Origin: Chryseotalea sp. WA131a
GTDB taxonomy: Bacteria; Bacteroidota; Bacteroidia; Cytophagales; Cyclobacteriaceae
Length of the DNA stretch: 64,000 nt
Direction of reading: 5' to 3'
NCBI GenBank assembly: GCA_025370075.1
Contig: CP073016.1
Span: forward strand, 4,656,361-4,720,360
The position numbers were made by a program, and so were the translations under genes. Shown here in pieces: positions 24,344 through 33,249 of this stretch. Every line of letters begins with the position of its first letter. Position 1 is the first letter of the stretch. Under the pieces are notes generated by a model. The model ran no database searches. It saw nothing but the letters and a program-made list of their open reading frames with translations, and was not told the origin of the DNA.

Positions 24344-24895
24344 AGTTGATCCTTGTTGCCGTGTATCGTCTCCCGCCTCGGGGGCGATACTTTTGTGTTT
24401 TTCAAGCGGTGCTGTCAATCTCATCTTCCCCCCGAGACGGTGGGAGGCGATGCGAGGAAAAAATTGAAATTTGTAATTCGCAATTGAATAAGTGTGTTTT
24501 TATACTGATTTGATGTTTTTGCTGTTACCACCGCTGCTGCTTGGCAGCCCCGCCATGACCAGTGGCTACCCACCGAGTTTTCGTGGCATGCCACCGATGG
24601 CGCGGGAATAGCCACCAGTGAACTGGAGTCATACCTTTTAAAAAAGTTAATGGAAAATTTTAGCCTTGTCGACAAATCCATACCCGACTCACAATTTTGT
24701 AAATCAAACCTCGGGTTATTAAAATGGAATGTCAATACCCACTTTTGGGTATTTTTTTGTTCAGGAGATGATTCAAGCTTTTAAAATGTTACTCAGAATT
24801 ACTGTTGGCTTTCGATATTCTAGCAAGCCAAAAACCATAGTGTATCTAACTTAACCACCTGGTCATTTTGAAAAGCAAGAAATGTGCGTTTCATT
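24344..24895. other. Intergenic region with GC-rich palindromes
   Basis: No convincing gene. It holds several self-complementary words: TATCG...CGATA around a CTCCCGCCTCGGGGG core (24359-24390), CCCCCGAGAC...GGGAGGCGAT (24425-24450), and GTGGCATGCCAC (24583-24594) between CCAGTGGCTA and TAGCCACCAG. A 104-codon open frame at 24421-24735 (minus) lacks recognisable features and is probably chance. Confidence 0.5.
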
Positions 24896-25672
24896 TCACA
24901 ACCACCCTTTTTTTACTGCCTGCGCAACTAGGTCGGCAGTACTTTTAGCGCCTGTCTTTCGAAGCATGTTTTTACGGTGCTGTTTTATGGTGTCTGCGCT
25001 TAACGAAAAGTATTCGGCAATCGATTTGCTAGTCATGCCAGCAATAAGTAGTTGAAGGATTTCTCTTTCTCGATCCGAAATCATAATGGATGTGGCCTCA
25101 AAAACATTGTCAACCGCTATATCAATGTAAGAAGGTTCGCCCTCCAAACCAATCAATGAAAACACGGGATTGCCATGCGCTTTTAGATGCAAAATATCGG
25201 TATGCACACCAAAGGTGCGCAGTATGCCACCGCTCTGCTCATTGAATTGCAGGGTAATTACTTGCTGCAAAATGCGGATATAGTCTCCATTTGCTTTCTT
25301 GATCCGATAGTCATAGCGGACTTTGTATTTGGGTATTTGGTCAGCCCGAAGGCCAGAAAAAAATTGCACCACTTTGTTTTCAAAATTTAAAAACCAAGGC
25401 ACGTCCTCTGGATGGATATTGCTTAACAGAAAAGCGGGCGTGAGGGTGCTGGGTGCATACCCTAGTAGCGTTTCTACCTCCTCGCTCATAAAGTCAAATT
25501 GGGTAGTTCTTAAATTAAAGATATAGTAGTAATAATCTCCGACTTGAAAGATGCTCAACAGTTTTTTGTGGATTTCGAGTTCTAGTTTTAGATCCCGATC
25601 GGCTACATCATTGGCCAATTTCCGAATTATCTTTTTAAAATCTACAACAGGATTTTCTAAGGGGCCTTTCAT
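24896..25672 (-). CDS. PAS-LuxR type transcriptional regulator
   Basis: 258 residues. An N-terminal helix is followed by a PAS-like sensor domain (residues about 45-175: YYYYIFNLRTTQFDFMSEEVETLLGY, IHPEDVPWFL) and a C-terminal LuxR/GerE helix-turn-helix (ISDREREILQLLIAGMTSKSIAEYF...TIKQHRKNMLRKTGA). No receiver domain is present, so control is probably by ligand or redox state sensed through the PAS fold. It is transcribed alone. The target is not deducible; the nearest genes downstream are the PIN and Ig-domain genes. Confidence 0.88.
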   Translation of the reverse strand: MKGPLENPVVDFKKIIRKLANDVADRDLKLELEIHKKLLSIFQVGDYYYYIFNLRTTQFDFMSEEVETLLGYAPSTLTPAFLLSNIHPEDVPWFLNFENKVVQFFSGLRADQIPKYKVRYDYRIKKANGDYIRILQQVITLQFNEQSGGILRTFGVHTDILHLKAHGNPVFSLIGLEGEPSYIDIAVDNVFEATSIMISDREREILQLLIAGMTSKSIAEYFSLSADTIKQHRKNMLRKTGAKSTADLVAQAVKKGWL

Positions 25673-25771
25673 CTTTTTGACTCTTTAGTGTTTCAACACC
25701 TCAATGCACGCCAAACAATACCTCTGGAAATATATCCTTTTTTATTGACTTACGGCCCGATACACGGAAAG

Positions 25772-25779
25772 TAATTTTG
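25772..25779 (+). promoter_or_regulatory. -7 promoter element with no assigned gene
   Basis: TAATTTTG fits TAnnTTTG; a TTG at 25745-25747 lies 24 bp upstream. The only plus-strand frame downstream is a 34-codon one at 25829-25933. Confidence 0.35.
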
Positions 25780-25828
25780 CAACCTTAAACGCGAAGCGGT
25801 TACTTCACAACAATTCTTTACCCTTATC

Positions 25829-25933
25829 ATGATCGTTAACTTTACGCCCAGCCCTTTCTCACCTGGTGCAAGTATCCCGCAGGCGCGACTTGTCCACAGT
25901 TATTTCGTGTCCATTTGCAAAGAAGTTTTTTGA
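25829..25933 (+). CDS. Possible 34-residue ORF
   Basis: ATG at 25829 reads MIVNFTPSPFSPGASIPQAR and on to a TGA at 25931. It lies about 50 bp after a perfect -7 element. No family is recognised and the frame is short, so it may be chance or the remnant of a lost gene beside the decayed CPBP locus. Confidence 0.2.
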   Translation: MIVNFTPSPFSPGASIPQARLVHSYFVSICKEVF

Positions 25934-25985
25934 TTTTTGTAAATTGATTGTTATTATTGAAATGAGTTTTTGAAAGGCCCGAGTG

Positions 25986-26044
25986 ATGTTGAAATTCCTA
26001 AATTAGAACAAACCTAAATGTTCGTTCAAATTTGCGCTGCCGAT
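25986..26044. repeat. 3' flank shared with 34476-34533
   Basis: ATGTTGAAATTCCTAAATTAG followed by AAACCTAAATGTTCGTTCAA and TTTGCGCTG is shared with few changes with 34476-34533. It marks one edge of the split CPBP gene. Confidence 0.8.
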
Positions 26045-26047
26045 GTT

Positions 26048-26446
26048 TTAAAAATGGCCAAATGAAACAATGCCATAATATACTGCAACGGAAAGGTTAA
26101 AAATATCAACCAAAAAGTGTGACACAATCGGGTACCATAGATTTTTTTGTTTGTGCATAAACCACATCCAAGCAACCCCCATTATAAAAGTTGAAATCAA
26201 AGTTGGGAATAAAATCATTGGAGATTTGAACCAATAGCCCCACAAAAAAAAGTGCGAAAAGCTAAATAGAGAGGCGGAATATGAAATGCGAAAGAAGTTA
26301 TTGCCGGGCAGAAAAATGAGAAGCCCCCTCCAGAACATTTCTTCAAATATTGGATTAATGCAAGAGAAAATGATAATATAAATTATGAACTCGAATGGTA
26401 CACTCTTTATTTGCGTAATAAAAGCTGAAGACTTGCGCCAGATGGA
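26048..26446 (-). pseudogene. C-terminal half of a CPBP (CAAX-like) membrane protease
   Basis: The frame is open from a TGA at 26447 to the stop at 26048 and contains the CPBP active-site motif FEEMFWRG (EExxxR), later SFSHFFLWG and the SHFLVDIFNL helix. There is no N-terminal half and no good start before M at 26338, so it is a truncated gene. The sequence AFITQIK at its upstream edge (26403-26427) is repeated exactly at 34534-34558, where the N-terminal half of the same family lies. The 59-bp 3' flank (25986-26044) is also repeated at 34476-34533. Confidence 0.7.
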
Positions 26447-26472
26447 TCAACTTTTCAATGACATTATCACCA

Positions 26473-26874
26473 TCACTTGAAAACCAATTTCTTAAAACGC
26501 TTAGCTCGACAACTCAAATATAGATCGCCTTCGCTATCCGTAAATTTTAATCCTATAAAACCATAGTCATATGAAATTAAATATTCAGATAAGTGATATC
26601 CATCGCTGATCCATCTGGTAGATTCTAACTTGAATGCATATATTGAATCATTTAAAGCCCTTGAATAACTTTTGTTTAATAAATACAAAGATTTACCTTC
26701 CAATGGAGTTTTGTCAGGCATGCTCCATTTCATTCCGTTAAGAGATGCGTTAAAATCGAAAAGCACACTTTCTTTTAAGAGATATTGATCTTGGCCAAGA
26801 GCCGTGTTCACTACCAATACCTTAGCACCCTCAAGCGAAATATAAGTTTGTATTCGGAAGAGATTTGAATTCAA
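26473..26874 (-). CDS. Uncharacterised 133-residue protein
   Basis: It starts MNSNLFRIQTYISLEGAKVLV and ends CRAKRFKKLVFK. The composition is mixed alpha/beta with aromatic residues (WISDGYHLSEYLISYDYGFIGLKF); no signal peptide or membrane segment is seen. It lies directly upstream of the truncated CPBP frame and reads in the same direction. I do not recognise the family. The frame has normal codon use and may be a real but orphan gene or itself truncated at its N-terminus. Confidence 0.45.
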   Translation of the reverse strand: MNSNLFRIQTYISLEGAKVLVVNTALGQDQYLLKESVLFDFNASLNGMKWSMPDKTPLEGKSLYLLNKSYSRALNDSIYAFKLESTRWISDGYHLSEYLISYDYGFIGLKFTDSEGDLYLSCRAKRFKKLVFK

Positions 26875-27005
26875 TTATCTTATACTTTCCAAGCATTTTC
26901 TCTAATAGCCGCCATTAGAAATTTCTTACATGACTATTTTGGCTTTAATAGAAGAAGAACGCCAACGTTACTTTTGCAGGCATTGCCACACCAAATAAAA
27001 CTGTC

Positions 27006-28124
27006 TCAGCTCCTCTTCCTATAATTCCACACGGCCAGTGAATTGAGCACAATGCCAAAGCCGAAGACAGTGAGTAGGTGAAAGCGGATGTCCCACAGGG
27101 TGCTGCCCTTGAGCACCACCATGCGCATGACATCGATGAAATAGGCCACTGGATTAACCTTCGTGAACGCCTGAGCCCACGCGGGCATGCTGTCGATGGA
27201 GGTGTAGAGGCCGCCCAGCAAAATGAAAATCGTCATCATGAAAAACGACAGTAACATCGCTTGCTGCTGTGTGGCCGACACTGTGGAGACAAGCAAGCCC
27301 AAGCCCAATATCGCTAGCAAGTACACACCCGCAAAAAAGTAGATGGTGAAAATATTGCCCATCGGAACAATGCCATACACGAGGTACGATATGGCTAGCC
27401 CGATGGTGAGGGTGAGGAGGCCCAACACCCAAAACGGAATGAGCTTGCCGAGGATAAATTGATATTTTTTAATCGGTGTCACGTTGATTTGCTCAATGGT
27501 GCCCACTTCCTTTTCTTTGACGATGTTGAGTGCGGATAGAAACGCACCTACCATGGTAACAAGTATCACCAAAATGCCCGGCACCATAAAGATGCGGTAG
27601 TTCATGTACGGATTAAACCAGTTGATGGACGTGACTTCGATGGCGGGCTGCGGATTGAAGCGCGGCAGTTGCAACCACTCGGTGCGTACTTCGCGGTTGT
27701 AGTCGCCAATAATGGTGCGCAAGTACGCGCTGCCAAGATTGGCCTTCACTCCATTGATGGCGTTGAGCGCCATGAAGAGCGTGGCATTGTCTTCTTCTAC
27801 TAATTGTTTTTCAAACTTGGCGGGGATTTGCAACACCAAATCGGCCTGGTCGTTTTCTACATAAGTGAGGGCTTTGTTGTAGGAGTCGGTGTAGTCTACC
27901 AATTGAAAATAGGAGGTGGCCGTAATCTTGTTCACCAATTTGCGCGAATATGAAGAGCGGTCGAAGTCCACCACGCAAAGCTTTACGTTTTTCACTTCGT
28001 AATCAGCCGCCAGTGGCATAATGAGCAATTGGATAGCGGGCATCATAAAAATGAGGCGCAAAATGGACGAATTGCGAAACACTTGGCGAAACTCTTTCTC
28101 CAATAATATTTTTAGTACTCTCAT
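27006..28124 (-). CDS. ABC-2 type permease of a drug efflux system
   Basis: 372 residues of the YhhJ/YbhR type: one N-terminal membrane helix, a large extracytoplasmic domain (residues about 45-180), then five hydrophobic helices near the C-terminus (about 175-365) with the EKEVGTIEQINVTPI cytoplasmic motif. It is the last gene of the seven-gene efflux operon. A 34-bp spacer with a palindromic CTCCGAAGCTTTAGCGAAGGAG word separates it from its paralogous partner. The two permeases probably form the heterodimeric channel. Confidence 0.9.
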   Translation of the reverse strand: MRVLKILLEKEFRQVFRNSSILRLIFMMPAIQLLIMPLAADYEVKNVKLCVVDFDRSSYSRKLVNKITATSYFQLVDYTDSYNKALTYVENDQADLVLQIPAKFEKQLVEEDNATLFMALNAINGVKANLGSAYLRTIIGDYNREVRTEWLQLPRFNPQPAIEVTSINWFNPYMNYRIFMVPGILVILVTMVGAFLSALNIVKEKEVGTIEQINVTPIKKYQFILGKLIPFWVLGLLTLTIGLAISYLVYGIVPMGNIFTIYFFAGVYLLAILGLGLLVSTVSATQQQAMLLSFFMMTIFILLGGLYTSIDSMPAWAQAFTKVNPVAYFIDVMRMVVLKGSTLWDIRFHLLTVFGFGIVLNSLAVWNYRKRS

Positions 28125-28133
28125 ATTCTTTAC

Positions 28134-28158
28134 CCTCCGAAGCTTTAGCGAAGGAGCG
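28134..28158. repeat. Short REP-like palindromic word between the two permease genes
   Basis: CCCTCCGAAGCTTTAGCGAA plus GGAGCG. Interspersed repeats of this CCTCCGAAGC...GCGAAGGAGG type are common in Bacteroidota and other genomes. Only one clear copy is in this window. Confidence 0.45.
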
Positions 28159-29265
28159 TCATTCCAATCGCGTTTTAAATTTTCGGATGCTCACCACCAT
28201 AAAGAAAACCGTCATTCCTGCAAGGATGAGCGTCTCCTTCCACACAAACTCAAAACCCAACCCCTTAATCATGACGTCTTCTACGATGTAGTAAAACCAT
28301 TTGGCCGGCACCAGGTTGCTCAATACCTGCAAAGGCACGGGCATGTTTTCTACAGGAAAGAAAAATCCGCTGAGCATGACGGTAGGCAAAAAAAGTCCCA
28401 TGAGTGAAATGAGCATAGCGGTTTGTTGTGAATCGGTCACGGATGAAATCAACAATCCCAAAGCTAGTACCGTGATGGCAAAAAATAAACACTCAGCTAA
28501 GAGCAACGCCAGGTTTCCCTGAATGGGCACCTCTAGCACATAAAAACTCAGCAACAAAATGCTGACAATGTTCACGGCTGATAGCAAAAAGTACGGCACC
28601 ATCTTGGCAATCACCATGCGTATCGGCACAATGGGTGACACGAGTATCACTTCCATTGTGCCCATTTCTTTTTCACGCACAATGGAGATGCTTGTCATCA
28701 TAGCGCACACGAGCATAAGCACCATGGCCATTACGCCTGGCACAAAGTTGTAGGAGCCTTTCATTTGCGGATTGTACAACATTCTCAACTGGGTGTTGAT
28801 GGTGTAGGGCAAATTCTGATGACCTTTCATACTACTTTGATAATCCACGATGATAGCCGCGGCATAGTTGGCAAGTATGTTGGCCACGTTAGGGTCGGTA
28901 GCATCCATTACCAACTGCACAGCCGCTCTGTTGGTGTGCAGCAGCGAATACTGAAACTGCATGGGAAACACCACAGCCATTTTTATTTTTCCTTCTCGGA
29001 AGGCTGCCTCTAGCTCCCGGTCACTTTTGATGTTGCGCACAATGTCAAAGTAGCGACTGGCGTTGAGTTGACGAATAATGGTGCTGGTGGTTTCGTCTTT
29101 GGAATTGTCGAGTATAGCGATACGCGTGTTCTTCACTTCATTAGTGAGTGCAAAGCCAAAAATCAGGATCAGCACCAGAGGCATACCGAAAAGAATAAAC
29201 AACGTCTTCTTGTCTCGCCAGAAGTGTAAGAATTCTTTTCGTATGAAGATTATGAATTGTTTCAT
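28159..29265 (-). CDS. ABC-2 type permease of a drug efflux system (partner)
   Basis: 368 residues, paralogous to the next gene. N-terminal helix FIIFIRKEFLHFWRDKKTLFILF, extracytoplasmic domain, and the EKEMGTMEVILVSPI motif before the C-terminal helices. The two permeases are YbhS/YbhR-like. It lies 79 bp after the second ATPase gene. The spacer has a low-complexity tract. Predicted inner-membrane component of a tripartite exporter. Confidence 0.9.
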   Translation of the reverse strand: MKQFIIFIRKEFLHFWRDKKTLFILFGMPLVLILIFGFALTNEVKNTRIAILDNSKDETTSTIIRQLNASRYFDIVRNIKSDRELEAAFREGKIKMAVVFPMQFQYSLLHTNRAAVQLVMDATDPNVANILANYAAAIIVDYQSSMKGHQNLPYTINTQLRMLYNPQMKGSYNFVPGVMAMVLMLVCAMMTSISIVREKEMGTMEVILVSPIVPIRMVIAKMVPYFLLSAVNIVSILLLSFYVLEVPIQGNLALLLAECLFFAITVLALGLLISSVTDSQQTAMLISLMGLFLPTVMLSGFFFPVENMPVPLQVLSNLVPAKWFYYIVEDVMIKGLGFEFVWKETLILAGMTVFFMVVSIRKFKTRLE

Positions 29266-29344
29266 TTTTGCTTCCTCAATTTTTAAGTTGACAAAACGCA
29301 GTTAACAACAATTTGCCAATTGCTATTTGCCTACTGTAAACTAG

Positions 29345-30082
29345 TTAATCATCTCCTCGTTTCGCACCTCTTGCCAATTTTAAAAACACGCCTGTCATAT
29401 CGCTTGCTGAAAATTGATCTTTCAATTCCGTGGGTGTACCCAATGCATCAATGCGCCCGTCCACCATGATGCTCACGCGGTCGCAGTACTCGGCTTCATC
29501 CATATAGTGCGTGGTAACGAACACGGTAGTGCCCGTATGCGCTGCTTCGTAAATCATCGTCCAAAACTCACGCCTCGTCACAGGATCTACTCCGCTCGTG
29601 GGTTCATCAAGAAACACAATCTGCGGCTGGTGCACCATCGCCACTGAAAACGAAAGTTTTTGTCGCCACCCAAGCGGCAACGACTTCACCAGTGTGTTTG
29701 CCTTGTCGCTTAGCCCAAGTTGTTGCAACATAAAATCCGTTTTTGATTTTATCTGCATATCGGTAAGCCCATAAATACCACCATAGAAGCGGATGTTTTC
29801 ATTGACGGTCAGGTCTTCGTACAGCGAAAATTTTTGACTCATGTAGCCGATGTTCTTCTTGATTTTCTCCGCCTCGCGAAACAAATCAAAGCCTGCTACC
29901 GTGGCCTCGCCCCGGGTGGGGAACGACAGCCCGCATAGCATGCGCATGACGGTGGTTTTGCCCGCACCATTCGCTCCAAGAAATCCAAAGATTTCTCCTT
30001 TCTTCACGTCAAACGAAATGTTATCCACCGCAGTGAAGCTGCCGAATTGCTTGGTCAAGTTTTGTACTGCTATTGAGTTCAT
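29345..30082 (-). CDS. ABC transporter ATP-binding protein (efflux, second ATPase)
   Basis: 245 residues. Walker A GANGAGKTT at about residue 39 and Walker B IVFLDEPTSG are standard. The signature segment reads LPLGWRQKLSFSVAM rather than LSGGxxQ, a variation seen in the second ATPase of YbhF-like pairs. It probably forms a heterodimer with the ATPase encoded immediately upstream (4-bp spacing). Confidence 0.92.
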   Translation of the reverse strand: MNSIAVQNLTKQFGSFTAVDNISFDVKKGEIFGFLGANGAGKTTVMRMLCGLSFPTRGEATVAGFDLFREAEKIKKNIGYMSQKFSLYEDLTVNENIRFYGGIYGLTDMQIKSKTDFMLQQLGLSDKANTLVKSLPLGWRQKLSFSVAMVHQPQIVFLDEPTSGVDPVTRREFWTMIYEAAHTGTTVFVTTHYMDEAEYCDRVSIMVDGRIDALGTPTELKDQFSASDMTGVFLKLARGAKRGDD

Positions 30083-30086
30083 TCTT

Positions 30087-31007
30087 TTACCTGTTCATCA
30101 ATTTCATGAATGAATCCTCAATAGTTGGCTCCGCACGTTTCAATTGAACATCCACAATTCCTTTCTTCTTCAAAGCTGTTTCTATTTCCGCCATCGACTG
30201 CCCATCGTTGTAGAAAATCACATGATGCTCCTGCCCAAACGGGTAGCACGAAAACACTTCGTCCATCGATTTCAATTCTTTCATCAGCACATACATGTCG
30301 CTGGCTCGTGCGGCCCACAGTGGTTTGCCGAGCTTGTTCATGATGCCTTTGGGTGTATCAATCTCCAGCAAACTTCCCTGCTGAATCAATGCCACACGGT
30401 CGCACAAACTCGCCTCGTCCATGTAAGGCGTAGATACCAGGATGGTGATGTTTTGCTTTTGCAGTTGCCGCAGCAATTCCCAAAACTCTTGTCGCGATAC
30501 TGCATCCACCCCTGTTGTCGGTTCATCTAAAAACAGCACTGATGGCTTGTGTATGAGTGCGCAGCACAAGGCCAACTTCTGTTTCATTCCCCCAGAGAGC
30601 GCACCAGCTCTGCGGTGTTTGAATTTTTCTATCTGGATGTAGATGTCTTTTACCAAATCATAATTTTCTTCGATGGTCGTATCAAACAGCGTAGCGAAGA
30701 ACGAGAGGTTCTCCTCCACCGATAAATCTTGATACAACGAAAATCGCCCGGGCATATAACCCGCACGTTTCCGAATGGCTTTGAAATCCTTCACCACATC
30801 AAATCCATCCACGCTGGCGCTGCCGCTGTCGGCAATCATTAGCGTAGTGAGAATGCGGAATAGTGTTGTCTTACCCGCACCATCAGGCCCAATCAACCCA
30901 AACAATTCGCCTTGCTCCACGTCAAAAGAAATTTCCTTCAATGCCTGCACGGAAGTCTTGTCGCCTTTGAAGGACTTTGCTACGTTATTGACAATTACTG
31001 ACTTCAT
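30087..31007 (-). CDS. ABC transporter ATP-binding protein (efflux, first ATPase)
   Basis: 306 residues. Walker A GPDGAGKTT (about residue 40), signature ALSGGMKQKLALC, Walker B VLFLDEPTTGVD. It has a C-terminal extension of about 80 residues after the nucleotide-binding fold, typical of YbhF N-half and DrrA-type proteins. In E. coli the two ATPases are one YbhF chain; here they are separate genes with 4 bp between. Energises the two ABC-2 permeases. Confidence 0.92.
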   Translation of the reverse strand: MKSVIVNNVAKSFKGDKTSVQALKEISFDVEQGELFGLIGPDGAGKTTLFRILTTLMIADSGSASVDGFDVVKDFKAIRKRAGYMPGRFSLYQDLSVEENLSFFATLFDTTIEENYDLVKDIYIQIEKFKHRRAGALSGGMKQKLALCCALIHKPSVLFLDEPTTGVDAVSRQEFWELLRQLQKQNITILVSTPYMDEASLCDRVALIQQGSLLEIDTPKGIMNKLGKPLWAARASDMYVLMKELKSMDEVFSCYPFGQEHHVIFYNDGQSMAEIETALKKKGIVDVQLKRAEPTIEDSFMKLMNR

Positions 31008-31067
31008 CTTTTACAAAGTTGGTAGTTGACAAATTTCAATTGACCATTCGCAAGAGTTGTCAATTGC

Positions 31068-31976
31068 CTATTGCTTATTTAGTTTAACATCTCCATACAT
31101 CCCCAACTTCAGATAGCCATCGTTCTTCACCGTAATCTTCACGGCATACACGAGGTTGGCACGTTCTTCTTTCGTTTGAATGGTTTTCGGTGTAAACTCT
31201 GCTTTGTCCGAAATCCAAGCTAAGGCTCCGGGGTAGCTTTTTGTTCCCTTGCCATCATCTACCCGCACCTCCACCGATTGGCCCAACTTAACTTGCGGCA
31301 ACTGATTCCCCGTTATATAGGCGCGCAACGTCATTGTCTCGAGGTTGGCAATTTTGTACAGTGCCTTTCCAGGGGCAGTCACTTCATCTTTCTCCACATA
31401 TTTGGTGAGTACCGTGCCGGAGAGAGGGTTAACCAAAATTGACTTTTTGATTTGGTCATTCAGTTGATCGACTTGCGCTTTAAGAGGCAGGGTTTCGCTT
31501 TGAAGCGCTAGCGATGTAATCGATAGCGAAGACTTGGTGGCATTGTACTGCTTTTGCAATAAGGCCAACTGAGCATTTAAGTCATCCAATTGCTTTTGTG
31601 TGGCTGCGGCTGACTTCAATAATTTTTCAATCCGCTTCTTTTCAAACTCAGCGGTGGCGATTTGTTCTTTGATAGTGGCCAGTTGAGATGACATGTCGGG
31701 TTGTTTCGCTAACACCGCACGCACGGAATAGGTCAGTTGTTTTTTTCGAAGGAATAGTTGAGTCGTGTCGATGTAGCCGATGACTTCATTTGCTTTTAGT
31801 TGTTGCCCCTCGGCAATGGTAAACTCAACAACTTTACCCGAGGCTTCGGATGACACGATGGTTTCTTCTGCCTCAAAATTTCCTGAGGCATCAAAATCAT
31901 TGGATGAATTTTTACAAGCCGAAATTGTCAGCAGCAAAACAAACACTGGCGGTAGGAATTTGAATAAATGGTTCAT
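31068..31976 (-). CDS. HlyD-family periplasmic adaptor
   Basis: 302 residues. Lipoprotein-like start (LTISAC at about residues 16-21), a biotinyl-lipoyl half-motif (SEASGKVVEFTIAEGQQLKANEVIGYID), a coiled-coil hairpin (residues about 95-180), the second lipoyl half (NPLSGTVLTKYVEKDEVTAPGKALY) and a beta-barrel domain. It bridges the ABC permeases and the outer-membrane TolC-like channel. It is encoded between the TolC gene (13 bp) and the first ATPase. Confidence 0.92.
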   Translation of the reverse strand: MNHLFKFLPPVFVLLLTISACKNSSNDFDASGNFEAEETIVSSEASGKVVEFTIAEGQQLKANEVIGYIDTTQLFLRKKQLTYSVRAVLAKQPDMSSQLATIKEQIATAEFEKKRIEKLLKSAAATQKQLDDLNAQLALLQKQYNATKSSLSITSLALQSETLPLKAQVDQLNDQIKKSILVNPLSGTVLTKYVEKDEVTAPGKALYKIANLETMTLRAYITGNQLPQVKLGQSVEVRVDDGKGTKSYPGALAWISDKAEFTPKTIQTKEERANLVYAVKITVKNDGYLKLGMYGDVKLNKQ

Positions 31977-31989
31977 CGTAATGGGGGAG

Positions 31990-33249
31990 TTAATTTCCTG
32001 AAATGTTTTGATACGAATACTGCGACAGCTGCAACTGAATCTGGTGCAGTAGCCGGTTTTGTATAGCTTGGTCTTCTGCGTTCAACTCACGAAGTAAGTC
32101 ATTGGTGGAGATCACGCCATTTTCATGCTGTGCTTTTGCGGTATGGGTGATGTTCGACCGCAACGCTACAATTTTGTTGTCCACTTCGATCAGCTCTGCC
32201 AGCTTTTTAACTTCCTGGCTTTGTTGCTTCAATTGCAAATGGGTGTTGAATAGAAAAGTTTCTTTTTGATAATTTAATTGTTGCACATTTAGATTCAACA
32301 ACTCCTTATCATGATTGGAATTATAGAACCCCGACAAATTCCAAATGAAGCGCAGTCCGCCAATGTAATACCCCGAGAAATCGTTGAGCAAAGCATTCAA
32401 TCCTGGTCGGCCATAGCCACCTTGAAGAAATATATTGAACCTTGGCAAATTACGAGTGTGTGCCGATTTGTATTGTACATCCAACAATGATGCTTGAGAA
32501 TTGTACAACAATAATTCCGGACGGTTGATGGAGGACGTTTCTTGAAACATAAGCACCGCTGGGTTTTCGAGTGTTGTATCTTCACTTAGTTTTTGATTGA
32601 TGAAATAGCTGAGCATATCGAGATAAGCCGTTCTCAACGATTTAATCTCGATTGCCCGTTGGTCGGCTTTCAATAATTCAGCTTCCAAAATATCTGCATT
32701 CGATTTAAAGGACGTTCCGTTAAGAATGGCCGCTTCCGTTTTGTTTAAACTCGTTTGCAAATCCTTTTTAAGCAATCCAATTTGATTGAGTTGTGCATCG
32801 GCCAATAAAATACCGAAGTATAACTGGTTAATACGCTCCTTCACTTTATACAACTCTACCTCCACCCGCTCGTCTTCCACTTTTGCATTGGCCTCGGCAG
32901 TGGCCGATTGTTGTTTGATGGCGCCTCCATCATACAATGCTTGGCTTATCTCACCAAAAATGCGGTACTGATCTTTACTCAGCGGCTCGATATCCACACC
33001 CGGAAATGAAATGGGTATTTTGGTGACATCTGATTGATAGGTGACCTGACCTGATAGGCTTAGTTGCGGCAAAAAGCCGGAGTGTGCATTGGCTACGCTG
33101 TAGTCTTTACTTTTCACAAGCAACTCTTTCTGCTTTATCAACGGAAAATTTTGACGGGCTAGTTCGTGACATTTGTCAAGAGTGAGACCTTGTCCAAATG
33201 CGTGGAACGAATTCACGGCAATAAGTAGAAGAAATAAAACTTGCTTCAT
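31990..33249 (-). CDS. TolC-family outer-membrane efflux protein
   Basis: 419 residues with a signal peptide (ending FHAFGQ). Two long helical repeats typical of TolC/OEP follow (CHELARQNFPLIKQKELLV, YNSQASLLDVQYKSAHTRNLP). The start overlaps the stop of the TetR regulator gene by 4 bp (ATGA). It forms the outer-membrane duct of the tripartite efflux pump. Confidence 0.92.
   Translation of the reverse strand: MKQVLFLLLIAVNSFHAFGQGLTLDKCHELARQNFPLIKQKELLVKSKDYSVANAHSGFLPQLSLSGQVTYQSDVTKIPISFPGVDIEPLSKDQYRIFGEISQALYDGGAIKQQSATAEANAKVEDERVEVELYKVKERINQLYFGILLADAQLNQIGLLKKDLQTSLNKTEAAILNGTSFKSNADILEAELLKADQRAIEIKSLRTAYLDMLSYFINQKLSEDTTLENPAVLMFQETSSINRPELLLYNSQASLLDVQYKSAHTRNLPRFNIFLQGGYGRPGLNALLNDFSGYYIGGLRFIWNLSGFYNSNHDKELLNLNVQQLNYQKETFLFNTHLQLKQQSQEVKKLAELIEVDNKIVALRSNITHTAKAQHENGVISTNDLLRELNAEDQAIQNRLLHQIQLQLSQYSYQNISGN

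Noticed and set aside
24421..24735. 104-codon minus-strand frame in the palindrome-rich spacer
   Set aside because: No motif, signal or partner; contains the GC-rich palindromes and lies in apparent spacer DNA, so it is likely to be chance.
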